Shown here: positions 1-6,341 of the stretch, piece by piece
How the letters are laid out: the number at the start of each line of letters is the position of its first letter
Position numbering within the stretch: position 1 is the stretch's first letter
DNA from: Nitrospirota bacterium
GTDB taxonomy: Bacteria; Nitrospirota; Thermodesulfovibrionia; Thermodesulfovibrionales; Dissulfurispiraceae
Direction: 5' to 3'
DNA: 6,631 nt
Assembly (NCBI GenBank): GCA_016212685.1
Contig: JACREW010000086.1
Location: 1 to 6,631 of the forward strand
Notes under the pieces: model-generated
Database searches by the model: none
What the model was told of the DNA's origin: nothing
The model's input: only the letters and a program-made list of their open reading frames with translations
Program-made: the position numbers and the translations under genes

Positions 1-1
1 A

Positions 2-493
2 GGGGTTAAGCTCTCGATGCTCAACATCGGCGGAGGCTATCCAATCCGCTATACAAAGAATGTGGTAAATATAGAGACTATCGAGAAAAAGGTAGACAAG
101 GTGATATTCCAGAAATTCCCTAAGGACATAGAGATATTCATAGAGCCGGGCCGGGCTATGGTCGGAGACGCGGGCGTATTCGTGTCAACGGTCATCGGCA
201 AGACAAAAAGGGGCGATGAGAACTGGCTGCACATCGATGTCGGAGTTTTTAACGGCCTCATGGAGAGCGTAGGAGGCATTAAATACACCTATGTTGTCGG
301 AAGCAGGAACGATCCCATGACATGGACTATTGCGGGGCCGAGCTGCGACAGTTTCGATGTGATAGACCGCGAGGTTGAGCTGCCTGAGCCGGAGGTGGGA
401 AACAGGATATTGATACTTTCGAGCGGGGCGTACACTATTTCGTACGCTTCCGAGTTTAACGGTTTCTCGATACCAAAAACTATATTAATATAG
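2..493 (+). CDS. Ornithine (or lysine/ornithine) decarboxylase, fold-type III PLP enzyme, C-terminal part
   Basis: The 5' end lies outside the window; the frame is open from base 2 to the TAG at 491-493, giving 163 visible residues. Motifs appear in the order expected for the eukaryotic-type (alanine racemase-fold) ornithine decarboxylase family. A glycine loop LNIGGGYP (from base 20) corresponds to LDIGGGFP. EPGR, which binds the PLP phosphate, is encoded at about 143-154. GPSCDSFDVI has its Cys codon at 344-346 and matches the CDxxD active-site motif in which Cys and Asp handle the substrate. GAYTISYASEFNGF near the end carries the PLP-contacting Tyr. In the family these enzymes decarboxylate ornithine to putrescine in the cytoplasm, and some bacterial members also take lysine. 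The sequence does not settle the substrate, but speE downstream favours putrescine production. The C-terminus ends shortly after the FNGF motif, as is normal, so the element just downstream has not obviously truncated the protein. Confidence 0.9.
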   Translation, partial: GVKLSMLNIGGGYPIRYTKNVVNIETIEKKVDKVIFQKFPKDIEIFIEPGRAMVGDAGVFVSTVIGKTKRGDENWLHIDVGVFNGLMESVGGIKYTYVVGSRNDPMTWTIAGPSCDSFDVIDREVELPEPEVGNRILILSSGAYTISYASEFNGFSIPKTILI

Positions 494-506
494 TAATGAT
501 CTTTAA

Positions 507-510
507 ATCT
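507..510. repeat. Left copy of putative target-site duplication (ATCT)
   Basis: ATCT abuts the left terminal inverted repeat of the 511-636 element and is repeated directly at 637-640, abutting the right one. A 4-bp match is expected by chance about once in 256 pairs, so it supports transposition only together with the inverted repeats. Confidence 0.5.
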
Positions 511-537
511 GACAGGGACACAGTATTTCCGCTCATT

Positions 538-566
538 CTCGTCCCACATCCTTGCGGGACTCCGAG
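538..566. repeat. Second hairpin inside the MITE-like element
   Basis: GTCCC (541-545) pairs with GGGAC (556-560) around a ten-base loop. The stem can be extended by CTC (538-540) with GAG (564-566) if the three bases 561-563 are bulged. Confidence 0.5.
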
Positions 567-570
567 GCAC

Positions 571-607
571 CAGCTCGGTTTCGCCATCACGGCTAAACTT
601 CGAGCTG
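571..607. repeat. Strong imperfect hairpin inside the MITE-like element
   Basis: CAGCTCG (571-577) pairs perfectly with CGAGCTG (601-607). Inside it GTTT (578-581) pairs with AAAC (595-598), and GCC (583-585) with GGC (591-593) around the loop ATCAC. The only interruptions are a C/T mismatch and a two-base TT bulge. A competing pairing exists between CGGTTTC (576-582) and GAAACCG (610-616), which cannot form at the same time. No T-run follows, so this is not a typical intrinsic terminator. Confidence 0.7.
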
Positions 608-636
608 CTGAAACCGCTACAATACAATGCCCTGTC

Positions 637-640
637 ATCT
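637..640. repeat. Right copy of putative target-site duplication (ATCT)
   Basis: Direct repeat of ATCT at 507-510, immediately outside the right terminal inverted repeat CCCTGTC. The match does not extend to five bases. Confidence 0.5.
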
Positions 641-677
641 CTTCTTGGGAATGATTTATATAGAAACAAAACTTCTT

Positions 678-682
678 GGAGG
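678..682 (+). promoter_or_regulatory. Ribosome binding site of speE, fixes its start
   Basis: GGAGG lies five bases upstream of the ATG at 688. This favours that ATG over the in-frame TTG at 676, which overlaps the site itself. Confidence 0.9.
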
Positions 683-687
683 ACGAT

Positions 688-1524
688 ATGATCAAGTTTT
701 TTGAAAAAGACCCGTATGCGCCGATACAATATGTTTACGGCGTGGAAAAGGTGCTTCATAAGAGCAAGAGCCCGTTTCAGGAGATAATGGTTATCGAGAA
801 CCCTCATTTCGGCAAGATGCTCATCCTTGACGGAGTCGTTCAGATAACGGAGCGAGACGAGCTTTTCTATCATGAAATGCTTGTGCATCCTGTGATGCAC
901 GCTCATCCTAATCCTAAAAATGTCATAGTGATAGGCGGCGGCGACGGAGGGACAGTGAGGGAGGTATTGAGGCATGATTCCGTCGAGAAAGTCTATTTTA
1001 TAGAAATAGACGAAGATGTAATCAATGTGTCCAAAAAATTCTTCCCGACGGTAGCGTGCGGCGTTGACGACAAACGGGTTGAGATAAAATGCATGGACGG
1101 AGCCGAATTCGTAAAAGGCAGGGACGGAGACATAGACGCCGTAATTGTTGATTCAACCGATATAGTAGGGTTCGCAAAGAGCCTTTTTACGGTCGAATTT
1201 TTTAAATCGGTAAAGGACTGCCTTGCGGATGACGGAATGTTCGTAACCCTCTCCGAATCTCTCCATTTCCACAAGGATATAGTCATAGAGGTTCAGGAGG
1301 CTATGAAGCTTATATTCCCGATTGTTGACCTTTATACCGCTTCGATTGCGACCTATGCCGGGAACTGGTGGACATTCTCTGCGGCATCCAAGAAGCACGA
1401 CCTGAGACAGATGAGAAGGGATTTCAAGGTTGACACCAGATATTACAGCGATGAGATACACCAGCAGGCATTCATGCCGCCTAAGATGTATGAAAGGCTT
1501 ATGCAGAGAAAGCTCCAGTGGTAA
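688..1524 (+). CDS. speE: Spermidine synthase-like aminopropyltransferase
   Basis: The product has 278 residues, normal for bacterial SpeE. In the family these cytoplasmic enzymes transfer the aminopropyl group of decarboxylated S-adenosylmethionine to a polyamine, usually putrescine, giving spermidine. The N-terminal beta domain (about 1-60) carries LDGVVQITERDE, followed by YHEMLVHPVM. The Rossmann-fold methyltransferase-like domain has GGGDGG (83-88), the cosubstrate-binding loop. The catalytic region reads DSTD (155-158), with Asp at the usual positions, and FIEID (104-108) matches the acidic end of the second strand. RYYSDEIHQQAF (251-262) is the conserved C-terminal motif. Several polyamine-pocket positions are unusual: DSTDIVGF instead of the common DSSDPxGP, LSES (188-191) instead of QGES or QTES, and IATYAG (220-225) instead of IPTYPG. 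The acceptor amine is therefore uncertain. The gene sits behind a decarboxylase, separated by the MITE-like element. No speD is visible in this window. Confidence 0.9.
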   Translation: MIKFFEKDPYAPIQYVYGVEKVLHKSKSPFQEIMVIENPHFGKMLILDGVVQITERDELFYHEMLVHPVMHAHPNPKNVIVIGGGDGGTVREVLRHDSVEKVYFIEIDEDVINVSKKFFPTVACGVDDKRVEIKCMDGAEFVKGRDGDIDAVIVDSTDIVGFAKSLFTVEFFKSVKDCLADDGMFVTLSESLHFHKDIVIEVQEAMKLIFPIVDLYTASIATYAGNWWTFSAASKKHDLRQMRRDFKVDTRYYSDEIHQQAFMPPKMYERLMQRKLQW

Positions 1525-1577
1525 AGGCTTTTCGGCACACCTGCCATCCATGGTGCAAGTAATAACGGATTATAGGG

Positions 1578-1606
1578 TTGACAGTTTCAAAAGCTTATTG
1601 TTAAAT
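1578..1606 (+). promoter_or_regulatory. Sigma-70 type promoter of the hrcA operon
   Basis: The -35 box TTGACA (1578-1583) is perfect. The spacer is exactly 17 bases. The -10 box is TTAAAT (1601-1606), four of six matches to TATAAT. The predicted transcription start, about 1613, falls inside the CIRCE operator, the arrangement in which bound HrcA blocks the polymerase. Confidence 0.8.
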
Positions 1607-1608
1607 TA

Positions 1609-1635
1609 TTAGCACTCTCATGTCGAGAGTGCTAA
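1609..1635 (+). promoter_or_regulatory. CIRCE operator (HrcA binding site)
   Basis: TTAGCACTC, nine bases, GAGTGCTAA: an exact match to the CIRCE consensus. Two more pairs (TC with GA) extend each arm to 11 bases around the loop ATGTC. It lies between the promoter and hrcA, 24 bases before the chosen start. CIRCE is bound by HrcA under normal conditions and released on heat or misfolded-protein stress. Confidence 0.97.
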
Positions 1636-1659
1636 TCTTGTTTTATTATGGTGGTAAAT

Positions 1660-2694
1660 ATGCTGGATGAGAGGAGTAGACAGGTTCTCCGCGCCGTTGT
1701 CCAGAGCTATATAAATAAGCTTGAACCGGTCGGCTCGCGTTTTGTCACAAAAAAATACGCCTTAGGCTGCTCTCCGGCCACTATACGGAATATAATGGCC
1801 GACCTCGAAGATTTAGGGTTCTTAAGCCAGCCGCATACATCTGCCGGAAGGGTTCCCACGGACAAGGGCTACCGGTTTTACGTGAATTTCCTCGGGGATG
1901 CCGGCGAGTACGGCGAACAGGACGCAGAGCTTAAGGATTGTGTCTGCCGTTTTACGCGGAGGCTCGAAGGCATCGGCAGCGATTTAAACGGCATGTTCGT
2001 AGAGGTTACGAACGCCCTTTCTTCGATGTCGAACTATATAGGCGTTGTTATGCCTCCGAGGCCCGAAAGCACGACGTTCAACAGGATAGATTTCATAAGG
2101 TATAAAGCGGATAAGGTTGTCGCTGTTTTGCTGACCGACGAGGGCGTGATTAAGAATAAGATGCTCTCCGTGGATGTGGCCTTTACGCAGGAAGACCTCA
2201 ACAGGATCGCGGGCTATCTCAATTCCGAATATTCGGGACGCACGATCGATGAGATAAAAAGCATACTCGTCAAAAAAATGCGTCAGGAAAAGGCAGCGTG
2301 GGATAAGCTTATAACTAATGCCATAAAGATATACGAAGAGGCCACATCTTTTGCGGAAGAGGATTTTTTCGTTTCCGGACTTTACGATGTGATGGGTCTG
2401 CCGGATTTTTCGGATATGTCACGGATAAGGGAGATATCACGCGCCATAAAGGATAAGCATGCCATATTAAAACTCCTCGAGGAACTTTCCAGCGCCGAGG
2501 GCGTGCAGGTGGTCATCGGGAACGAAAATCCCGTGGAGGAATTGAAGGGGCAGAGCGTGGTGGCATCCACGTATAAAGAAGGAGAAAGACCGATGGGTGT
2601 TATAGCCCTCATCGGGCCGACAAGAATGGATTATTCCAAGGCCATATACATGGTCGATGCCATTTCAAAGTGCATAAGCAGAACATTTGAGTAA
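1660..2694 (+). CDS. hrcA: Heat-inducible transcription repressor HrcA
   Basis: HrcA is the dimeric repressor that binds CIRCE; in the family its folding depends on GroEL, which links repression to chaperone demand. The product has 344 residues, the usual size. The N-terminal winged helix (about 1-75) contains EPVGSRFVTKKY and SPATIRNIMADLEDLGFL, ending in the family signature SAGRVPTDKGYRFYV. The C-terminal part has VVIGNENPVEEL (284-295) and GPTRMDYS (319-326), both typical. I chose the ATG at 1660 because a GGTGG sequence (1650-1654) stands five bases upstream and MLDERSRQVL matches the usual N-terminus. The in-frame ATG at 1648 lacks a binding site and would add four residues. The gene is first in its operon, directly behind CIRCE, so HrcA very likely represses itself together with grpE, dnaK and dnaJ. 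Confidence 0.96.
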   Translation: MLDERSRQVLRAVVQSYINKLEPVGSRFVTKKYALGCSPATIRNIMADLEDLGFLSQPHTSAGRVPTDKGYRFYVNFLGDAGEYGEQDAELKDCVCRFTRRLEGIGSDLNGMFVEVTNALSSMSNYIGVVMPPRPESTTFNRIDFIRYKADKVVAVLLTDEGVIKNKMLSVDVAFTQEDLNRIAGYLNSEYSGRTIDEIKSILVKKMRQEKAAWDKLITNAIKIYEEATSFAEEDFFVSGLYDVMGLPDFSDMSRIREISRAIKDKHAILKLLEELSSAEGVQVVIGNENPVEELKGQSVVASTYKEGERPMGVIALIGPTRMDYSKAIYMVDAISKCISRTFE

Positions 2695-2711
2695 CGGGCG
2701 GAGGTAGTTTA

Positions 2712-3242
2712 ATGGAAGAAAACGCGGAAGGAATGGAAAAACCGGAAGGTCCCGGCGTTTCCATCGAAGTAGAGGACAAACCGGCAGAGGCGGTCGAATC
2801 GATACAGGCGGAGCTCGCCGACGCAAAGGATAAATACCTGCGGCTCTACGCGGAATTCGAAAATTATAAAAAGAAGGTTCAGAAGGATAAAGAAGAGCTT
2901 ATAAAATATTCCAACGAGTCCTTAATGTACGAGATACTGCCCGCACTGGACAATCTCGAAATGGCGTTAAAGCACTCGGAAGGTGAAAACTCCGAACCGC
3001 TGGCCAAAGGCGTGGAAAATACACTCAGGGAGATGAACCGGGTGCTCGAAAAATTCGGGCTTGCGGCGATAGAGGCGATGGGAAGGCCTTTTGACCCGGC
3101 TTATCACCATGCGATGTCGCAAATAGAAAGGGATGACGTGGATAACAATACGGTAGTCGAGGAACTTAGAAAGGGATACATCTATAACGAAAAGGTTTTA
3201 AGGCCATCCCTTGTGTCTGTTTCGAAAAAGACAGAGGGATAA
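2712..3242 (+). CDS. grpE: Nucleotide exchange factor GrpE
   Basis: GrpE releases ADP from DnaK and so resets the Hsp70 cycle; it works as a cytoplasmic dimer. The product has 176 residues, slightly shorter than E. coli GrpE. An acidic, disordered-looking N-terminus (1-30) is followed by a long charged coiled coil (about 30-75) containing the typical LRLYAEFENYKKK. A helical stretch with LPALDNLEMAL (76-86) comes next. The C-terminal beta domain that contacts DnaK carries the GrpE signature, from GRPFDPAYHHAM (124-135) through VVEELRKGYIYNEKVLRPSLV. GGAGG (2700-2704) stands seven bases before the ATG. The gap from hrcA is only 17 bases, with no room for a promoter, so the two are cotranscribed. 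Confidence 0.96.
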   Translation: MEENAEGMEKPEGPGVSIEVEDKPAEAVESIQAELADAKDKYLRLYAEFENYKKKVQKDKEELIKYSNESLMYEILPALDNLEMALKHSEGENSEPLAKGVENTLREMNRVLEKFGLAAIEAMGRPFDPAYHHAMSQIERDDVDNNTVVEELRKGYIYNEKVLRPSLVSVSKKTEG

Positions 3243-3304
3243 GTTTTCAAATCACGGATCAAAAATTAAAAATCGGAAATTGAGATAAAGACAAGGAGGA
3301 TGAA
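3243..3304 (+). other. grpE-dnaK spacer with strong dnaK ribosome binding site
   Basis: This 62-base A-rich gap is the longest inside the operon. AAGGAGG (3293-3299) lies five bases before the dnaK ATG and is the best Shine-Dalgarno sequence in the window, fitting the high expression of DnaK. The A-rich part could serve as an unstructured translation enhancer. I see no convincing promoter, second CIRCE or terminator here. Confidence 0.7.
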
Positions 3305-5215
3305 ATGGGAAAGACTATAGGAATAGACCTCGGAACCACAAACTCGGTCGTTGCGGTTGTGATCGGCGGAGAGCCGGTGGTAATACCGAATCAGGAAGGA
3401 AACAGGACTACCCCGTCCGTTGTCGCCTTTACGGAAAAGGGCGAAAGGCTTGTCGGCCAGATAGCAAAGCGGCAGGCCATAACGAACCCCGAAAACACGA
3501 TATTCTCGATAAAAAGGCTAATGGGAAGGAAATATAATTCGCCTCAAGTAGACCACGCAAAAAAGAGGCTTCCTTATCACATGGCTGAAGCTCCGAATGG
3601 AGACGCCCATGTGGAGGCGAGGGGTAAAAAGTATTCGCCTCCGGAAATATCGGCAATGATACTCCAGAAACTGAAACAGGCCGCAGAGGACTATCTTGGC
3701 GAAACGGTAACCGAGGCGGTAATCACGGTGCCGGCTTATTTCGACGACAGCCAGAGGCAGGCTACAAAGGACGCGGGTCAGATCGCAGGGCTTAATGTGC
3801 TGAGGATCATAAACGAACCCACGGCAGCAGCCCTCGCATACGGCCTTGAAAAGAAAAAAGAGGAAAAGGTTGTGGTATACGACCTCGGCGGAGGAACCTT
3901 CGACGTCTCTGTGCTCGAAATCGGCGAAGGCGTCATCGAGGTTAAATCCACTAACGGAGATACATACCTCGGGGGTGACGACTTCGACCTTAGGATCATG
4001 GATTGGATGGTCGATGAATTCAAAAAGGATCAGGGCGTGGACATTAAAAATGACAAGATGGCCCTGCAGAGGCTCAAAGAGGGCGCAGAGAGGGCGAAAA
4101 TAGAGCTTTCTACGGCATCGGAAACTGAAATAAACCTTCCGTTCATAACAGCCGACGCTACAGGGCCTAAACATTTGTTGATGAAGCTTCCGAGAGCGAA
4201 GTTCGAACAGCTTACGGACGACTTTATACAGAGGACCATAGACCCCTGCAAAAGGGCGCTTTCCGATGCCGGGTTTTCCACCGGCAATATAGATGAGGTC
4301 ATTCTTGTAGGAGGACAAACAAGGACTCCGAAGGTTCAGCAGACAGTGCAGGGCTATTTCGGAAAAGAGCCGCACAAGGGCGTCAACCCGGACGAAGTGG
4401 TTGCGGTAGGCGCTGCGATTCAGGCGGCTGTCCTTAAGGGAGAGGTGAAGGAAGTCCTTCTCCTCGATGTAACTCCGCTGTCTCTCGGCATCGAAACCCT
4501 CGGCGGCATATTTACCAAGATGATAGAGAGAAATACGACTATCCCCACAAAGAAGACGCAGATATTCTCCACAGCATCGGACAATCAGTCTGCGGTTACC
4601 ATTAAGGTGCATCAGGGAGAAAGGGAGATGGCCTCGGACAATAAACTGCTCGGGGTTTTCGAACTCGTAGGGATTCCCCCGGCGCCGAGGGGACTGCCGC
4701 AGGTAGAGGTCACCTTCGACATCGACGCGAACGGCATACTTCACGTCTCCGCTAAAGATTTAGGAACAGGCAAGGAACAGTCCATAAGGATTACCGCGTC
4801 GAGCGGTCTTTCGCAGGATGAGATAAAGAATATGATGCGCGACGCTGAATCGCACGCGGCGGAGGATCACAAGAAAAAAGAACTCGCGGAGGCGCGGAAT
4901 ACCGCGGATACCCTCGTCTATTCCGTAGAGAAGTCGGTGCAGGATTACGGAGACAAACTTACGGAAGACGAGAAAAAAGCGATGGAGTCCGCCCTCGAGA
5001 AATGCAAAAAGGTAAAGGATTCGAGCAGCGACCCTGCCGAGATAAAGAACGCGGTCGAAGAACTCACAAAGGCATCGCACAAAATTGCGGAGCACGTGTA
5101 TAAAGCGGCTCAGGAGCAGGCAGCGGGAAGCGGCGGTTCCAAGCCTGAGTCTAAGGCCAAGCCGGAAGAAGAAGCGGTCGAGGCTGAATTCGAGGACGTG
5201 GATAAGAATAAATAA
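3305..5215 (+). CDS. dnaK: Molecular chaperone DnaK (Hsp70)
   Basis: DnaK is the ATP-dependent chaperone that binds exposed hydrophobic peptides with DnaJ and GrpE. At 636 residues it is full length. The nucleotide-binding domain (1 to about 380) shows all three Hsp70 signatures: IDLGTTNS (7-14), [14 protein letters not shown] (191-204) and [15 protein letters not shown] (332-346). Thr198 matches the autophosphorylated Thr199 of E. coli. The interdomain linker VLLLDV is at 384-389. The substrate-binding beta domain follows, with [15 protein letters not shown] (410-424) and [17 protein letters not shown] (469-485), then the helical lid (about 505-600). The tail is disordered and ends acidic, [11 protein letters not shown], like the E. 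coli EAEFEEVKDKK-type end. The nucleotide-binding domain is the longer Gram-negative form that responds to GrpE. The stop TAA overlaps the dnaJ ATG. Confidence 0.98.
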   Translation: MGKTIGIDLGTTNSVVAVVIGGEPVVIPNQEGNRTTPSVVAFTEKGERLVGQIAKRQAITNPENTIFSIKRLMGRKYNSPQVDHAKKRLPYHMAEAPNGDAHVEARGKKYSPPEISAMILQKLKQAAEDYLGETVTEAVITVPAYFDDSQRQATKDAGQIAGLNVLRIINEPTAAALAYGLEKKKEEKVVVYDLGGGTFDVSVLEIGEGVIEVKSTNGDTYLGGDDFDLRIMDWMVDEFKKDQGVDIKNDKMALQRLKEGAERAKIELSTASETEINLPFITADATGPKHLLMKLPRAKFEQLTDDFIQRTIDPCKRALSDAGFSTGNIDEVILVGGQTRTPKVQQTVQGYFGKEPHKGVNPDEVVAVGAAIQAAVLKGEVKEVLLLDVTPLSLGIETLGGIFTKMIERNTTIPTKKTQIFSTASDNQSAVTIKVHQGEREMASDNKLLGVFELVGIPPAPRGLPQVEVTFDIDANGILHVSAKDLGTGKEQSIRITASSGLSQDEIKNMMRDAESHAAEDHKKKELAEARNTADTLVYSVEKSVQDYGDKLTEDEKKAMESALEKCKKVKDSSSDPAEIKNAVEELTKASHKIAEHVYKAAQEQAAGSGGSKPESKAKPEEEAVEAEFEDVDKNK

Positions 5216-6339
5216 TGAAAGATTATTATAAGGTTCTCGGCGTAGGCCGGGATGCTGCTCAGGAAGACATTAAAAAGGCATTCCGGCAGTTAGCCTTAAA
5301 ATATCACCCGGACAGGAATCAGGGGAACAAAGAGTCCGAGGAAAAGTTTAAAGAGATAAACGAGGCATATACATGTCTCGGCGATTCCGAAAAACGCGCT
5401 CATTACGACAGGTATGGGACTTCCGAGGGACTGGGCTCAGGCGCGGGAGCCGGTTTTGGGGGATTCGGCGCCGGCGCCGGTTTCGGCGGCTTTACAGACG
5501 TATTCGAAGACATATTCGAAGACTTCTTCGGCTCGTTCGGAGGATACAAAAAGGCAAAATCCACAAAAGGCGCCGATTTAAGATACAACCTCGCCATAAC
5601 CCTCGAAGACGCGGCCTTTGGCGCGGAAAAATCCATAAAAGTTCCAAGGTGGCAGACATGCGATACCTGCAGCGGTTCCGGCGCAGAACCCGGCACAGCG
5701 CCAGTTACATGCGCTAACTGTAAAGGAACAGGGCATATACGATTTCAGCAGGGGTTTTTCAGCGTTTCGAAGACCTGCGGCAAGTGCCAGGGTTCCGGGA
5801 GCATAATTACAAACCCCTGCCGCGGCTGTAAAGGGAACGGCAAGGTCAGAGTTCAAAGGGAAATATCCGTGAAGATACCCGCTGGCGTCGATAACAGCTC
5901 GCGTTTGAGGATGACCGGTGAAGGCGACTTCGGCAGTTACGGCGGGCCTCCCGGAGATTTGTATATTGTGCTTAACGTAGAGGAGCATCCGTTTTTTAAA
6001 CGCGACGACATGGACATATACTGCCAGTTTTCCATATCGTTTCCGAAGGCGGTTTTCGGAGGCGAAATAGATGTCCCCACCCTTAATGGTCCCGCCAAAC
6101 TCAAAATTCCAGCCGGAACGCAGTCGGGAAAATCGTTTCATTTAAAGGGCAAAGGCATCCCGAGGCTCGGAAGTCATCAGAGGGGAGACCAGATAGTCAG
6201 CATATATATAGACGTGCCGAAGAAGCTCACGCCGAGACAAAAAGAACTCCTCGAGGAATTTGCGAAAATAAGCGATGAAAATTTTGACGAGTCGTCAAAG
6301 GGATTTAAGAGCAAGCTTAAAGACCTGTTTTCAGCGTAG
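5215..6339 (+). CDS. dnaJ: Type I J-domain co-chaperone DnaJ
   Basis: DnaJ delivers substrates to DnaK and stimulates its ATPase. It has 374 residues, the usual length, and full type I architecture. The J domain (1-67) has YYKVLGV and the essential HPD (31-33). A Gly/Phe-rich linker (about 68-108) includes a tandem repeat and an acidic [11 protein letters not shown] stretch. The zinc-binding region has four CxxCxGxG repeats, at 149-156, 166-173, 188-195 and 202-209, with all eight cysteines present. Two C-terminal beta domains follow, with [18 protein letters not shown] (221-238) and a second peptide-binding domain ending near [16 protein letters not shown]. The ATG shares its A with the dnaK stop (TAATG), and no good Shine-Dalgarno sequence is seen at normal distance. 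Translation is therefore probably coupled to dnaK, which would hold DnaJ below DnaK. It is the last gene of the operon. Confidence 0.97.
   Translation: MKDYYKVLGVGRDAAQEDIKKAFRQLALKYHPDRNQGNKESEEKFKEINEAYTCLGDSEKRAHYDRYGTSEGLGSGAGAGFGGFGAGAGFGGFTDVFEDIFEDFFGSFGGYKKAKSTKGADLRYNLAITLEDAAFGAEKSIKVPRWQTCDTCSGSGAEPGTAPVTCANCKGTGHIRFQQGFFSVSKTCGKCQGSGSIITNPCRGCKGNGKVRVQREISVKIPAGVDNSSRLRMTGEGDFGSYGGPPGDLYIVLNVEEHPFFKRDDMDIYCQFSISFPKAVFGGEIDVPTLNGPAKLKIPAGTQSGKSFHLKGKGIPRLGSHQRGDQIVSIYIDVPKKLTPRQKELLEEFAKISDENFDESSKGFKSKLKDLFSA
5440..5493 (+). repeat. Tandem 27-bp repeat in the DnaJ Gly/Phe linker
   Basis: Two adjacent copies (5440-5466 and 5467-5493) encode the identical nonapeptide GAGAGFGGF, residues 76-84 and 85-93. 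The DNA copies differ at six positions, all third codon bases. A shorter direct repeat, TATTCGAAGAC at 5501-5511 and 5513-5523, follows and encodes the VFED/IFED motif. Confidence 0.8.
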
Positions 6340-6341
6340 CC

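Larger units (their letters stand above)
511..636. mobile_element. MITE-like non-autonomous element with terminal inverted repeats
   Basis: The ends are perfect 7-bp inverted repeats, GACAGGG at 511-517 and CCCTGTC at 630-636. They continue imperfectly inward, with GTATT at 523-527 complementary to AATAC at 621-625. A 4-bp direct repeat, ATCT, lies immediately outside both ends (507-510 and 637-640), as expected for a target-site duplication. Inside are two hairpins, at 538-566 and 571-607. The element fills most of the gap between the decarboxylase stop and the speE ribosome binding site. It encodes no transposase. It is open in two frames on the - strand, but nothing marks these as real genes and they run antisense into the neighbours. 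Its left end (GGGACACAGTATTTCC) resembles repeat ends I associate with dispersed intergenic repeats of Deltaproteobacteria and Nitrospirota; that link is from memory and unverified. The alternative is a structured cis-regulatory RNA of the polyamine genes. Confidence 0.6.

Noticed and set aside
634..662. Possible separate promoter for speE (TATATA at 657-662)
   Set aside because: The -10 is only a partial match, and no acceptable -35 stands at 16-18 bases. AT-rich sequence alone is not enough.
676..687. TTG at 676 as the start of speE
   Set aside because: The TTG overlaps the GGAGG that is ideally placed for the ATG at 688, and the four extra residues are not expected in the family.
289..975. 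228-codon open frame on the - strand across the decarboxylase end, the element and the speE start
   Set aside because: It is antisense to two well-supported genes, has no recognisable motif beyond what the element itself would encode, and no convincing ribosome binding site. It is open mainly as a shadow of the coding frames.
1430..1612. Short + strand open frame overlapping the end of speE
   Set aside because: It is mostly out of frame inside speE, and has no ribosome binding site or recognisable product.
3518..4744. 408-codon open frame on the - strand inside dnaK
   Set aside because: It is the antisense shadow of a highly conserved gene. Its composition (rich in Arg, Leu, Phe and Cys) is typical of such mirrors and no domain is visible.
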